Positions 33,099 to 42,078 are shown, counted from the stretch's first letter. The stretch is 64,000 bases of DNA from DASXAI01 sp963798445 (GCA_963798445.1 CAWCTH010000003.1:1116001-1180000); one strand, 5' to 3'. Numbers and translations: made by a program. The notes: generated by a model from the sequence alone, not told the origin.

Positions 33099-33957
33099 CG
33101 CTGGGCGCTTGGTGCTGGTGTCCACCCCGATCGGGAACCTGGCCGACCTGTCACCCCGCGCCACCGAGGCGCTGGCCGGAGCCGACGCCATCGCCTGTGA
33201 GGACACCCGCCGCACCGGCCGGTTGCTGCAACACGCCGGCGTGACCAAGCGGCGCCTGATCGTGGCCAACGAGCACACCGAGGTGGCGGCCGCCGAGGAG
33301 ATCGTGCGCCTGCTCGACGGCGGCGCCACGGTCGCGGTGGTGACCGACGCCGGCACCCCGGGGGTGTCGGACCCGGGCGAGCGGATCGTCGCTGCGGCGC
33401 TCGGTGCCGGGCACGTCGTGGAGGCGGTGCCGGGTCCGTCGGCCGCCCTTGCCGCCCTGGTCGTGAGCGGGCTGCCCACGGCCCGCTTCGTGGTGGAGGG
33501 CTTCTTGCCCCGCAGCGGCCGCGCCCGCCGCCAGCGCCTGGCCGAACTGAACGGCGAGCGCCGCACCACCGTGCTCTACGAGGCGCCCCACCGCCTGCTA
33601 CGCACCCTCACCGACCTCGCGTCGGTGCTGGGTTCGGAGCGACCGGTCGCCATCGGCCGGGAGCTGACGAAGCGCCACGAGGAAACCTGGCGGGGCACGT
33701 TGGGCCAGGCCCTCGAGCGGGCCGAACGCGCCGAGCCCCGAGGCGAGCACGTCATCGTCATCGCCGGCGCGCCGGCGCCTGCGCCGGCGACGGCCACCGA
33801 CGTCACCAGCGCCCTCGAACAGGCCCTGGCCGAGGGCCTCGACCGCAAGTCGGCCGTCGCCGCCGTGGCCGCCGCCCTCGGGGTGCCCAAACGCGTCGTC
33901 TACGACGAATCGCTCCGGCTCAGCCGCCATCGTGATGCCGGCGGGCCGGGATCGTGA
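33091..33957 (+). CDS. rsmI: 16S rRNA C1402 2'-O-ribose methyltransferase
   Basis: A 288-residue SAM-dependent tetrapyrrole-methylase-fold enzyme that methylates C1402 of 16S rRNA in the decoding centre. Its opening RLVLVSTPIGNLADLSPRA and VVTDAGTPGVSDPG, EAVPGPSAALAALVVSGL and VLYEAPHRL are diagnostic. A C-terminal tail of ~50 residues holds a helix-turn-helix-like KSAVAAVAAALGVPKRVVYDE, normal for the family. The start GTG 33091 is chosen because the conserved region begins at once. Confidence 0.95.
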   Translation: MTPAGRLVLVSTPIGNLADLSPRATEALAGADAIACEDTRRTGRLLQHAGVTKRRLIVANEHTEVAAAEEIVRLLDGGATVAVVTDAGTPGVSDPGERIVAAALGAGHVVEAVPGPSAALAALVVSGLPTARFVVEGFLPRSGRARRQRLAELNGERRTTVLYEAPHRLLRTLTDLASVLGSERPVAIGRELTKRHEETWRGTLGQALERAERAEPRGEHVIVIAGAPAPAPATATDVTSALEQALAEGLDRKSAVAAVAAALGVPKRVVYDESLRLSRHRDAGGPGS

Positions 33958-33969
33958 TGCAATAGCGCG

Positions 33970-35184
33970 ATGGCCGTCCCCCGGTTCCTGCACCCCTACG
34001 CCCGCCCCGCACGCGAGAACTTCGTCACCATCGTGCGCGGCGATGGCGCCCTGGTCTACGACGCCGACGGCAAGGAGTACGTCGACGCCATGGCCAGCCT
34101 CTGGTACATGAACGTCGGCTACGGCCGCGAGGAGATCGTCGCCGCCGTGTCCGATCAGATGCGGCGCCTCGTCGCCTACAACGCCTTCGACCCCTTCACC
34201 AACGAGCCGGCCGAAGCGCTGGCAGGCCGCCTGGCCGATCTGGCGCCCGTCGACGACGCCCGGGTCTTCCTCACCTGTGACGGCTCGGAGGCGGTCGACT
34301 CGGCCATCAAGCTGGCCCGCATCGCCCAGGTGCAGGCCGGTCACCCCGAGCGCACGCTCATCGTGAGCCGCAGCTACGCCTACCACGGCGTCACCTACGG
34401 CGGCCTCACGGCGCAGGGTCTGCCCGCCAACCAGGCCGGGTTCGGGCCCCTGCTGCCCGACTTCGTGAACCTCCCCAGCGACGACCTCGAGGCGATGGCC
34501 CGGCTGTTCGCCGAGCAGGGCGACCGGGTGGCCGCTGTGATCACCGAGCCGGTCCAGGGCGCGGGCGGCGTTCGCCCACCCGTCATGGGCTACCTGGAGG
34601 GACTGCGGCGCCTCTGCGACCAGCACGGCGCCTTCCTCATCATGGACGAGGTGATCTGCGGCTTCGGGCGGCTCGGGCACTGGTTCGGCAGCGAGCACTA
34701 CGGCATCCGGCCCGACATGGTCACCTTCGCCAAGGGCGTGTCGTCGGGCTACGTCCCGATCGGGGGCGTCGTGGTCGGATCGGCCGTGCGCCGCCCGCTC
34801 GAGGCCGACGAGACGTTCATGCTGCGCCACGGCCACACCTACTCCGGCCACGCCACCGCCTGTGCGGCAGCGATGGCGGCGCTCGACATCACCGAAGCGG
34901 ACGGGCTGCTCGAACGGGCCGGCCATGTGGGTGACCGCCTGGCCGAAGGTCTCGTCAGCCTGGCCGCGGACGGCGCGCTGGCCGAGGTGCGCGGCGACGT
35001 CGCCGTGTGGGCCGCCGGCCTGCCCCCCGACCGCGATGCCATGGCGGTGCGTGACCACATGCTCGATCTCGGTGTCATCACCCGGGCCATCGGCACCGAC
35101 ACGCTGTCGTTCTGCCCACCCCTGGTGATCGCCGACGGCGAGATCGACCGCATCGTCGACGCCCTTGCGGCGGCGCTGAAGTAG
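33970..35184 (+). CDS. Class III (omega) aminotransferase, PLP-dependent
   Basis: A 404-residue fold-type I enzyme. VDAMASLWYMNVGYGREEI is the usual N-terminal region of omega-transaminases. TCDGSEAVDSAIKLAR binds the cofactor phosphate, MDEVICGFGRLG supplies the PLP-binding Asp, and Lys255 in TFAKGVSSGYVPIGG is the Schiff-base residue. Relatives act on beta-alanine, taurine, putrescine, 4-aminobutyrate or 7,8-diaminopelargonate precursors; the sequence does not decide. It lies 12 bases after rsmI and is followed by a GNAT gene two bases after its stop. Confidence 0.92.
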   Translation: MAVPRFLHPYARPARENFVTIVRGDGALVYDADGKEYVDAMASLWYMNVGYGREEIVAAVSDQMRRLVAYNAFDPFTNEPAEALAGRLADLAPVDDARVFLTCDGSEAVDSAIKLARIAQVQAGHPERTLIVSRSYAYHGVTYGGLTAQGLPANQAGFGPLLPDFVNLPSDDLEAMARLFAEQGDRVAAVITEPVQGAGGVRPPVMGYLEGLRRLCDQHGAFLIMDEVICGFGRLGHWFGSEHYGIRPDMVTFAKGVSSGYVPIGGVVVGSAVRRPLEADETFMLRHGHTYSGHATACAAAMAALDITEADGLLERAGHVGDRLAEGLVSLAADGALAEVRGDVAVWAAGLPPDRDAMAVRDHMLDLGVITRAIGTDTLSFCPPLVIADGEIDRIVDALAAALK

Positions 35185-35186
35185 GC

Positions 35187-36044
35187 ATGGCGATCCGGGC
35201 GGCCACGCCCGACGACGTCGGGGCCCTCGCGTCCATCCAGTTCGAGGCGGCCACGCTGGCCTACGCCGGAATCTTCGACGCCGCCGATGCCGCGCCGACG
35301 CCGCAGCGCATCGCCCTGCGCTGGGCCACGCTGCTCGCCCGGCCTCGATCCTGGGTCGGGCTGCTCGAGGTGGACGGCGGCCCGGCCGGCGCCATCGCGC
35401 TGCAGCCGTCGCCCGACTTCGACCTCGACGGCGCGGAGGTGGCCGAGGTGTGCAGCTTCTACGTGCTTCCCCGCCACTGGGGCCGGCGCCTCGGGCGACC
35501 ACTGTTCGAGCGGGCGCTGGCGGAGGCCGACGCCTTCGGCTACCGGGACGTGCGGCTGTGGGTCCTGGAGGCCAACGTGCGGGCCCGGCGGATCTACGAA
35601 GCAGGCGGCTGGCTCGCCGACGGCGCCGAGCGGCCGGTGCCGGGCGTGGCGGCGAGCACCGCCACCGCGACCAGCGCTGCGGGCGTGTTCGAACGGCGCT
35701 ACCGCCGGACCGATGGCGCCCTCGCGGTGGCCGCCGTCGCCTCTAGCGTGCGTGCCATCGAGATCGACGACGTGTACGACCCCGAGACCCTCGCCCGCAT
35801 CGAGGCGGCAGGGCCGGCCGAGCCGGCCGAGCGGCCGCGGCCCGTTCGTCGCGTGCGCCAGCGGGGCGCCGCCGGCGTGCTGGCGGCGGCCATGATGATG
35901 GGCCTGCGCGAGGTCTTCGACCCGCCCCAGCACTCCGAGATCGAGCAGGTCGACCCCTGGGAGGGGGGCGGCACCAATCCCCGGGTGCGCGTGCACCTCG
36001 ACCCCGACCCGCGCCAGACCATCGCCGAGGTGCGCGACCTTTGA
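35187..36044 (+). CDS. GNAT acetyltransferase with a C-terminal basic/acidic extension
   Basis: A 285-residue protein. Residues 1-170 form a GNAT domain: IRAATPDDVGALASIQ, then CSFYVLPRHWGRRLGRPLFERAL (acetyl-CoA loop) and VLEANVRARRIYEAGGW. The last ~110 residues hold VRAIEIDDVYDPETLARI, an Arg/Pro-rich linker, a short hydrophobic AAGVLAAAMMMGL and an acidic tail ending PNPRVRVHLDPDPRQ-like. That tail resembles small conserved actinobacterial proteins of unknown role, so it looks like a fusion. Its stop overlaps the TTG of the HAD gene. The acetyl acceptor is unknown. Confidence 0.82.
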   Translation: MAIRAATPDDVGALASIQFEAATLAYAGIFDAADAAPTPQRIALRWATLLARPRSWVGLLEVDGGPAGAIALQPSPDFDLDGAEVAEVCSFYVLPRHWGRRLGRPLFERALAEADAFGYRDVRLWVLEANVRARRIYEAGGWLADGAERPVPGVAASTATATSAAGVFERRYRRTDGALAVAAVASSVRAIEIDDVYDPETLARIEAAGPAEPAERPRPVRRVRQRGAAGVLAAAMMMGLREVFDPPQHSEIEQVDPWEGGGTNPRVRVHLDPDPRQTIAEVRDL

Positions 36045-36832
36045 CGTCGGGGGCGGCGTTCTTCGACCTCGACCGCACACTCATCAGTGGCTCGTCGGCC
36101 TTCGCCTTCGGCGTGGCGGCGTGGCGCAACGACCTCGTGCCGTCCCGGGCGTTCGCCAGAGACGTCGCCGGAGCGATCGCCTTCCGCCACCGCGGCTCCA
36201 GCGACGACCAGGTCGAGCGGGTGCGCGCCCGCATCCTGGGCGCGGTGATCGGCGTGCGCCAGGCCGACCTCGTGGCCCTCAACGCCGACCTCATCCCCAA
36301 GCTCCTGTCGCGGGTTCGGCCCGAGGCCCAGCGGTTGATCGAGATGCACCGGCGGGCCGGGCGCGACACCTACATCGTGTCGGCCTCCCCGCAGGAGCTG
36401 GTCGAGCCCCTGGCCGCCGCCATCGGGATGACCGGCGGCATCGGCACCATGTCGGCGGTCGATGCCGACGGCGTCTACACCGGCGAGCTGGCCGGTCCGT
36501 TCGTGTACGGCCCCGGGAAGGTGGCCGCCATCCGGGAGATCGCCACGCGGGAGAGCTACGACCTCAACACCTCCTACGCCTACAGCGACTCGGCCAGCGA
36601 CCTGCCCATGCTGGAAGCCGTCGGCCACCCGGTCGCCGTCAACCCCGATGCCCACCTGGCCGGCGTGGCCCACGACCATGGCTGGCCGATCGTGATCTTC
36701 AGCCGCCGCACCCGACGGGTCGTGCGCCGCACGACCGCCTTGGTGGGTGCGGCCGGCATGGCGGGTGCGGCCTTCGCCGGCGGCATCGCCGTAGGGAAAA
36801 GAGCCCCGGGTCATCGCCGGTGGCACCGATAG
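36041..36832 (+). CDS. HAD-IB family phosphatase (SerB-like) with C-terminal membrane segment
   Basis: A 263-residue protein from TTG 36041, overlapping the previous stop (TTGA). AFFDLDRTLISGSS holds the nucleophile Asp and the general acid Asp; YIVSASPQELVEPLA is motif II; GPGKVAAI provides the motif III Lys; YSDSASDLPMLEAVG is motif IV. The C-terminal ~45 residues contain a hydrophobic stretch (ALVGAAGMAGAAFAGGIAVG). This architecture is common in actinobacterial HAD-IB proteins near lipid genes. The substrate may be a phospho-amino acid or phospholipid precursor. Confidence 0.88.
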   Translation: MTSGAAFFDLDRTLISGSSAFAFGVAAWRNDLVPSRAFARDVAGAIAFRHRGSSDDQVERVRARILGAVIGVRQADLVALNADLIPKLLSRVRPEAQRLIEMHRRAGRDTYIVSASPQELVEPLAAAIGMTGGIGTMSAVDADGVYTGELAGPFVYGPGKVAAIREIATRESYDLNTSYAYSDSASDLPMLEAVGHPVAVNPDAHLAGVAHDHGWPIVIFSRRTRRVVRRTTALVGAAGMAGAAFAGGIAVGKRAPGHRRWHR

Positions 36833-36842
36833 CCTCGGCCCC

Positions 36843-38342
36843 GTGGGCCAGTTCTACGTCACGACGCCGATCTACTACGTCAACGACGCGCCCCACATCG
36901 GCCACGCCTACACCACGGTCACGGCCGACGCCCTCGCCCGCTGGCACCGCCTCCTCGGCGACGACGTCTTCTTCCTGACCGGCACCGACGAGCACGGGCT
37001 CAAGGTCCAGCGGGCGGCCGAAGCCCATGGCGTGTCGCCGAAGGAGTGGGCCGACCAGACCGTCGTGCGCTTCCAGGACGCGTGGAAGCTGCTCGACATC
37101 TCCAATGACGACTTCGTCCGCACCACCGAGCCCCGCCACTACCGCGCCGTCGAGCAGCTCCTGCAAGCCTGCTACGACAGCGGCGACATCGAGCTGAGTG
37201 CGTACAAGGGCTACTACTCCGTCGCCGACGAGGAGTACATCAGCGCCGACGACGTCGCCGCCTACAACGCCCGGGGCCGCACCGTCATCGAGCTGGAGGA
37301 GCAGAACTACTTCTTCAAGCTCTCCCGCTACACGGACCGCCTGCTCGAGTGGTACGAGCACCACCCCGACTTCGTGCAGCCCGAGACGAAGCGCAACGAG
37401 GCCCTGGGGTTCATCCGCTCGGGCCTCCAGGACTTCTCCATCTCCCGCACGTCGCTCACGTGGGGCATCCCGCTGCCGTGGGACCCGAGCCACGTCAACT
37501 ACGTCTGGTTCGACGCCCTCACCAACTACATCACCGCCGTGGGCTACGGCTCCGACCCCGAGCGGTTCGAGCGCTGGTGGCCGGGCACCCACCTCATCGG
37601 CAAGGACATCTTGCGGTTCCACACCGTGTACTGGCCGGCCATGCTGCTGTCGGCCGGCCTGGCGCCGCCCGAGCACGTCTACGTCCACGGGTTCCTGCTG
37701 GTCGGCGGCGAGAAGATGAGCAAGACCGCCCTCAACCAGATCGCCCCCGCCGACCTCGTTGCCGACTTCGGCGTCGACGGCACGCGCTACCACTTCCTGG
37801 CCGACCTCACCTTCGGCGCCGACGGCGACTTCTCCTACGAGGCCATGGTGGCCCGGTACAACGCCGACCTGGCCAACAACCTCGGCAACCTCCTGGCCCG
37901 CGTCGCCACCGTCGTCGGCCGCAAGTGCGGCGGCACCGGTCCCGCCCCCCGGCCCGACAGCCCCCTGGCCGCCGCCGCCGCCGACGCCGTCCAGGGCGCC
38001 ACCGAGGGCTGGGCCGCGGTGCAGCCATCGGACGCGCTGGCCGCCACCTGGCGGCTGGTGCGGGCCACCAACGCCTACCTCGAGACCAACGAGCCGTGGA
38101 AGGCCGAGCCCGGACCCGAGGTCGACGCCGTGATGGGCGACGCCCTCGAAGCCCTGCGCATCGTCGCCCTGCTGGCCTCGCCGGCGGTACCGGGGGCGGC
38201 CCAGGCCATCTGGGACCGCATCGGCCTGCCCGGGCGGGTGGAGGACCAGCGCCTGCCCGACGCCGGTCGATGGGGTGGGTACCCGGGGGGCCGCCCGGTG
38301 GTGAAGGGCGACTCGCTGTTCCCCCGTAAGACGGGCGACTGA
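36843..38342 (+). CDS. metG: Methionyl-tRNA synthetase
   Basis: A 499-residue class I synthetase that charges tRNA-Met. The HIGH motif is PHIGHAYT, and the KMSKS loop reads EKMSKT. GKDILRFHTVYWPAMLLSAG is the Rossmann second half; the anticodon-binding helical domain follows from about 360. It is the short bacterial form without the zinc-knuckle cysteines (KGYYSVADEEYIS instead) and without a C-terminal EMAP-like domain. It starts 10 bases after the HAD gene. Confidence 0.96.
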   Translation: MGQFYVTTPIYYVNDAPHIGHAYTTVTADALARWHRLLGDDVFFLTGTDEHGLKVQRAAEAHGVSPKEWADQTVVRFQDAWKLLDISNDDFVRTTEPRHYRAVEQLLQACYDSGDIELSAYKGYYSVADEEYISADDVAAYNARGRTVIELEEQNYFFKLSRYTDRLLEWYEHHPDFVQPETKRNEALGFIRSGLQDFSISRTSLTWGIPLPWDPSHVNYVWFDALTNYITAVGYGSDPERFERWWPGTHLIGKDILRFHTVYWPAMLLSAGLAPPEHVYVHGFLLVGGEKMSKTALNQIAPADLVADFGVDGTRYHFLADLTFGADGDFSYEAMVARYNADLANNLGNLLARVATVVGRKCGGTGPAPRPDSPLAAAAADAVQGATEGWAAVQPSDALAATWRLVRATNAYLETNEPWKAEPGPEVDAVMGDALEALRIVALLASPAVPGAAQAIWDRIGLPGRVEDQRLPDAGRWGGYPGGRPVVKGDSLFPRKTGD

Positions 38343-38361
38343 GCGCATGTGAAATGCATGC

Positions 38362-38592
38362 ATGCCGAACATCCAGGTTCGTGATGTGCCCGCCGAGGTC
38401 CACGAGGCGTTGGTGCGGCGCGCCGAACAAGCTGGCCAGTCGCTGCAGCAGTTCCTCGCCGCGCAACTGGCCGTGATCGCCTTCGCACCGACAATCAACG
38501 AGATCCTTGAGCGCATCGAGCAGCGCCCAAAGGGTCACCTGTCGGGGGCGAGCGCGATCGAGGCGATCGACGAGGAACGTGCTCGTCGTTGA
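38362..38592 (+). CDS. vapB: VapB-type antitoxin (ribbon-helix-helix, FitA-like)
   Basis: A 76-residue protein. MPNIQVRDVPAEVHEALVRRAEQAG is a FitA/Arc-like ribbon-helix-helix, used to bind the operator. The C-terminal half (EILERIEQRPKG...) would wrap the toxin. It overlaps the toxin gene by 14 bases. A perfect 10-base palindrome ATGCATGCAT (38354-38363) overlaps its start and is a candidate autoregulatory site. The pair sits between metG and tatD, an insertion into a housekeeping run. Confidence 0.87.
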   Translation: MPNIQVRDVPAEVHEALVRRAEQAGQSLQQFLAAQLAVIAFAPTINEILERIEQRPKGHLSGASAIEAIDEERARR

Positions 38593-38968
38593 CGCGTCGA
38601 TCCTGGCCCCCGTCGTTGCCGACGGTGGCACGGACGGCCGGCGATTCAGGGAACGGCTCTCCGGTGAGATTGTCGTCGGACCGGACCTCCTGCGGATCGA
38701 GGTCACATCCGTTCTCCGGCGACGTGCCATCGGCGGGCTATTGACACGAGAGCAGGTCGAGATGGCCATGACCGACTTGCTGGCCTTCCCGATCAGGGTC
38801 TTTCCCACCGCCCCTCTTCTCCGGCGAGTCTGGGAGCTTCGACACAACCTGACGGCCTACGACGGTTGCTACGCGGCGCTGGCCGAGGCGATCGGGTGCC
38901 CGTTGCTGACCGCCGATCAACGCATCGCCGGCGCGCCTGGTGTGCGCTGCGAGGTCGAGGCGCTCTGA
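38579..38968 (+). CDS. vapC: VapC-type PIN-domain toxin ribonuclease
   Basis: A 129-residue protein from GTG 38579, overlapping vapB. PIN-domain acidic residues are in VVDASILAPVV (Asp1), LLRIEVTSVL (Glu), and LTAYDGCYAALAEAIGCPLLTADQRI (two Asp), so the metal-dependent RNase site looks complete. VapC toxins cleave tRNA or rRNA and are held inactive by VapB. The start overlap supports coupled expression. Confidence 0.9.
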   Translation: MLVVDASILAPVVADGGTDGRRFRERLSGEIVVGPDLLRIEVTSVLRRRAIGGLLTREQVEMAMTDLLAFPIRVFPTAPLLRRVWELRHNLTAYDGCYAALAEAIGCPLLTADQRIAGAPGVRCEVEAL

Positions 38969-39034
38969 ACCAACAAACCGCCCTACGATCCCGTTCTCGC
39001 CCACGACCGCTGACCGCTTGGAACTGAGCATCTG

Positions 39035-39799
39035 GTGCTCGACTGGACCGACAGCCACTGCCACCTGGACGACGAGGGGTTGCCCGGCGGCACCGACGGG
39101 GCGCTGGCCGCGGCTCGGGCCGCAGGGGTCACCCGCTTCGTCTGCGTCGGCACGGACGCGGCCCGCAGCGCGGCCGCCATCGCCATCGCCGCCGCCCACG
39201 ACGACGTCTGGGCCACCGTCGGCCTCCACCCCCATGACGCCAGCCAGGGCGTCGACACCATCGTCGGGTTGCTCGACCGGCCACGGGTCGTGGCCGTCGG
39301 TGAGTGCGGCCTCGACTACCACTATGACCACTCACCGCGCGAAGTCCAACGCGCCGCCTTCGCCGCCCAGATCGCGCTGGCCCACGAGCGCCGGCTGCCC
39401 CTCGTCATCCACACCCGGGAGGCGTGGGACGACACCTTCGCCATCCTGGCCGCCGAGGGCGTGCCCGAGACCACCGTGTTCCACTGCTTCACCGGTGGCA
39501 CCGAGGAGGCTCGTCGGGGGCTGGATCTGGGCGCCTACCTGTCGTTTTCCGGCATCGTGAGCTTCAAGACGGCGGGCGCCGTGCGCGGCGCCGCGGTCGC
39601 CTGCCCCGAGGACCGGCTGCTGGTCGAAACCGACTCGCCCTACCTGGCGCCGGTGCCGCACCGGGGGCGCAAGAACGAGCCGGCCCTGCTGCCCACGGTC
39701 GGTGCTGCCCTGGCCAGGGCCACGGGGCGTGACATCGAGCGGGTGGCCGCGGCCACTCACCGGAACGCCCGTATTGCGTTTCGGCTACCTGGCACCTAG
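39035..39799 (+). CDS. tatD: TatD-family metal-dependent DNase/hydrolase
   Basis: A 254-residue TIM-barrel hydrolase from GTG 39035. Metal ligands are in DSHCHLDD near the start, AVGECGLDYHYD, VIHTREAWDD and VETDSPYLAP. TatD proteins are 3'-5' exonucleases or DNA-repair nucleases. It opens the conserved actinobacterial run tatD - surface protein - rsmA - ispE. Confidence 0.94.
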   Translation: MLDWTDSHCHLDDEGLPGGTDGALAAARAAGVTRFVCVGTDAARSAAAIAIAAAHDDVWATVGLHPHDASQGVDTIVGLLDRPRVVAVGECGLDYHYDHSPREVQRAAFAAQIALAHERRLPLVIHTREAWDDTFAILAAEGVPETTVFHCFTGGTEEARRGLDLGAYLSFSGIVSFKTAGAVRGAAVACPEDRLLVETDSPYLAPVPHRGRKNEPALLPTVGAALARATGRDIERVAAATHRNARIAFRLPGT

Positions 39800-39884
39800 C
39801 GTTCACCTTGGCTGCGGGCGGCACGCCTCGTGGCTATTGCGTTCGCGCAATTACGTTGGCCGTGCCCGTCTGCCAGGGGAGGGT

Positions 39885-40462
39885 CTGAAGCTGAGGTTCG
39901 AACACGGCGATCGGGCCCGCCTGGTCGTGGCGTCTTGCCTCACCGTTGCGGCACTGCCGTTCCTCTTGAACGAGGGGAAGGCGCAGCGCGCTGAACGGCC
40001 ACCCACCGTCGCCGCCGTGGCGCCGGGCGGCGAAGCGTTGGCGTCCCCCTCGGCGACGAGGACCAGGCCGCCGCCCCGACCGACGCCGTCGCCGCCGTCA
40101 CGCCCACCACCGAAGTCGGTCCCAGCTTCCTGTTCAGCGGACCCACCAACCCCACCACGGCGCCGGCCATCGTGGTCGCCGTGCCGACGTCCAGCTCGCC
40201 CACCTCGGAGATCGGCCGGGCGTCGTTCCGGCGCTGGCCGGAGGGCTCGACGTCGGTGAGCGCACCATGCGCGGCGTGGTTCCTCGCCCTCGGCACCAAG
40301 GTCACCGTGACCAACCTCGACAACGGTCACACCGTGACCTGCGTGATCGCCGACCGCACGGGCGTGCCCGACGATCAGGTCATCGTGCTCGACACGGTCG
40401 TGTTCGAGCAGCTGGCCGACCTGGTCGAGGCGCCGATCCCCGTCACCATCAGCTGGCAGTGA
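39885..40462 (+). pseudogene. RlpA-like double-psi beta-barrel protein, frameshifted
   Basis: The N-terminal part reads LKLRFEHGDRARL followed by the hydrophobic VVASCLTVAALPFLL, an exported or anchored start. The initiator is unclear: a CTG at 39885 follows GGGGAGGG, and GTG codons lie further in. After GEALASP the frame is lost. One extra base in the C5 run 40045-40049 restores DEDQAAAPTDAVAAVTP and an unbroken frame into an RlpA/barwin-like barrel (GRASFRRWPEG, LGTKVTVTNLDNGHTV, VIADRTGVP) ending at 40462. Its stop overlaps rsmA. In many actinobacteria this position between tatD and rsmA holds rpfB, so it may be a functional substitute acting on the cell wall. Confidence 0.7.
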
Positions 40463-41283
40463 CGACCTCGCCGCGCGAGGCGGCGGAGCTGCTGGCCCGC
40501 CACGGGCTGGCGCCGAGGCGGTCGCTGGGCCAGAACTTCGTGGTCGATGCCAACACCGTGCGCCGCATCGCCCGCCTGGCCGAGGTCGGCCCCGGCGACC
40601 GGGTGGTGGAGATCGGCGCCGGCCTGGGTGCCCTGACGGCGGCACTGGCCGAGACAGGGGCGTCGGTGACGGCGGTGGAGGTGGACCGGGGCCTTGTGCC
40701 CGTGCTCGTCGAGCAGGTCGCCGGCCTGGGCGTGCGCGTCGTCGAAGACGACGCCCGCACCCTCGACTGGCCCGCTCTGCTGGGTGCCGGTGACGGCTGG
40801 GTTCTGGTCGCCAACCTGCCGTACAACCTGGCCACGCCGCTGGTGGCCGACATCCTCGACGGCGTGCCGGCCATCGAGCGCATGCTCGTGATGGTGCAGC
40901 GCGAAGTCGGCGAACGCCTGGCCGCCCACCCGGGCGACGATGCCTACGGGGCGGTCTCGGTGAAGGTGGCGTACTGGGCCACCGCGGCGGTGGTGGGACG
41001 GGTGCCGCCCACGGTGTTCCTGCCCCGGCCCAAGGTGGAGTCGGCGTTGGTGGCCATCACCCGGCGGCCGGTGCCGGCGGTCGGCACCGACCTCGACCGC
41101 GCCGGCCTGTTCGCCCTGGTGCGGGCCGGTTTCGGGCAACGCCGCAAGATGCTGCGCCGGTCCCTGGCCGGGCTGGTGACGGCGGCCGACTTCGACGCCG
41201 CCGCCATCCGGCCCGACGCCCGGGCCGAGGAGCTGTCGGTGCTGGACTGGGGCCGGCTGGCGGCGGTGGTCCAGCGCACGTGA
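40459..41283 (+). CDS. rsmA: 16S rRNA A1518/A1519 dimethyltransferase
   Basis: A 274-residue SAM-dependent enzyme from GTG 40459, overlapping the previous stop (GTGA). RRSLGQNFVVDANTVRRIA opens the family; EIGAGLGALTAALAE is the SAM motif; VANLPYNLATPL is the NLPY catalytic motif for adenine N6 dimethylation. The C-terminal rRNA-binding domain includes GFGQRRKMLRRSL. Length is typical. Also called KsgA. Its stop overlaps ispE. Confidence 0.96.
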   Translation: MTTSPREAAELLARHGLAPRRSLGQNFVVDANTVRRIARLAEVGPGDRVVEIGAGLGALTAALAETGASVTAVEVDRGLVPVLVEQVAGLGVRVVEDDARTLDWPALLGAGDGWVLVANLPYNLATPLVADILDGVPAIERMLVMVQREVGERLAAHPGDDAYGAVSVKVAYWATAAVVGRVPPTVFLPRPKVESALVAITRRPVPAVGTDLDRAGLFALVRAGFGQRRKMLRRSLAGLVTAADFDAAAIRPDARAEELSVLDWGRLAAVVQRT

Positions 41284-42047
41284 CGGGCATGCCCACGACC
41301 ACCGTGCGGGCCCCGGCCAAGCTGACCGTCTCGCTGCGCGTCACCGGTGTGCGCCCCGACGGCTACCACCTCCTCGACGCCGAGATGGTCTCGCTCGAGC
41401 TGGCCGACGTGCTCACCTTCGCGCCCGGCGACGGCCTCGCCATCAGCGGGCCGGCCGCCGGGGGCGTGCCCGCGGACGACACCAACCTCGTGCGCAAGGC
41501 GCTGCGGGCGGTGGGCCGCACGGCCGCCGTGCACGTCGACAAGCGCATCCCCGCGGGCGGCGGTCTGGGCGGCGGCTCGGCCGACGCCGCCGCGGTGCTG
41601 CGCTGGGCCGGCTGCGAGGACCTGAACCTGGCCGTGGGCCTGGGCGCCGATGTCCCGTTCTGCCTCGTGGGAGGCCGGGCCCGGGTGACCGGCGTGGGCG
41701 AGGTGCTGGCGCCGCAGGCCGCCTTCGACGCCACCTACACCCTGTGCACGCCGCCCTTCGGGGTGTCGACGGCGGCGGTGTTCCGGGCCTGGGACGACCT
41801 CGGCGGGCCGACGGCACTGGGTCCCAACGACCTCGAACCGGCGGCGCTACGGGTGGAGCCGCGCCTGGCCGGGTGGCGCGACCGGCTGCGAACCGTCACC
41901 GGGCGGACGCCGATCCTGGCCGGCAGCGGCGCGACCTGGTTCGTGGAGGGCGACTTCGCCGCCGCCGCCGCCGACCTCGCCCCTGCCACTGTGGTCGTGA
42001 CGCGCACCGACCGCCCTGAGGAACTGCGCTCGGGGCGGTCGGGCTGA
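41280..42047 (+). CDS. ispE: 4-diphosphocytidyl-2-C-methyl-D-erythritol kinase
   Basis: A 255-residue GHMP kinase of the MEP isoprenoid pathway. It starts at GTG 41280 (overlap) or ATG 41289. VRAPAKLTVSLRVTGVRPDGYH is the N-terminal signature, PAGGGLGGGSADAAAVL the ATP loop, and LGADVPFCLVGG the catalytic Asp region. The C-terminus (LAGSGATWFVEG) is also typical. It is slightly shorter than most IspE proteins (about 280-300) but all motifs are present. Confidence 0.95.
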   Translation: MTGMPTTTVRAPAKLTVSLRVTGVRPDGYHLLDAEMVSLELADVLTFAPGDGLAISGPAAGGVPADDTNLVRKALRAVGRTAAVHVDKRIPAGGGLGGGSADAAAVLRWAGCEDLNLAVGLGADVPFCLVGGRARVTGVGEVLAPQAAFDATYTLCTPPFGVSTAAVFRAWDDLGGPTALGPNDLEPAALRVEPRLAGWRDRLRTVTGRTPILAGSGATWFVEGDFAAAAADLAPATVVVTRTDRPEELRSGRSG

Positions 42048-42078
42048 GGTACGACGAACGCTGACGTCCGGCGGCGAG

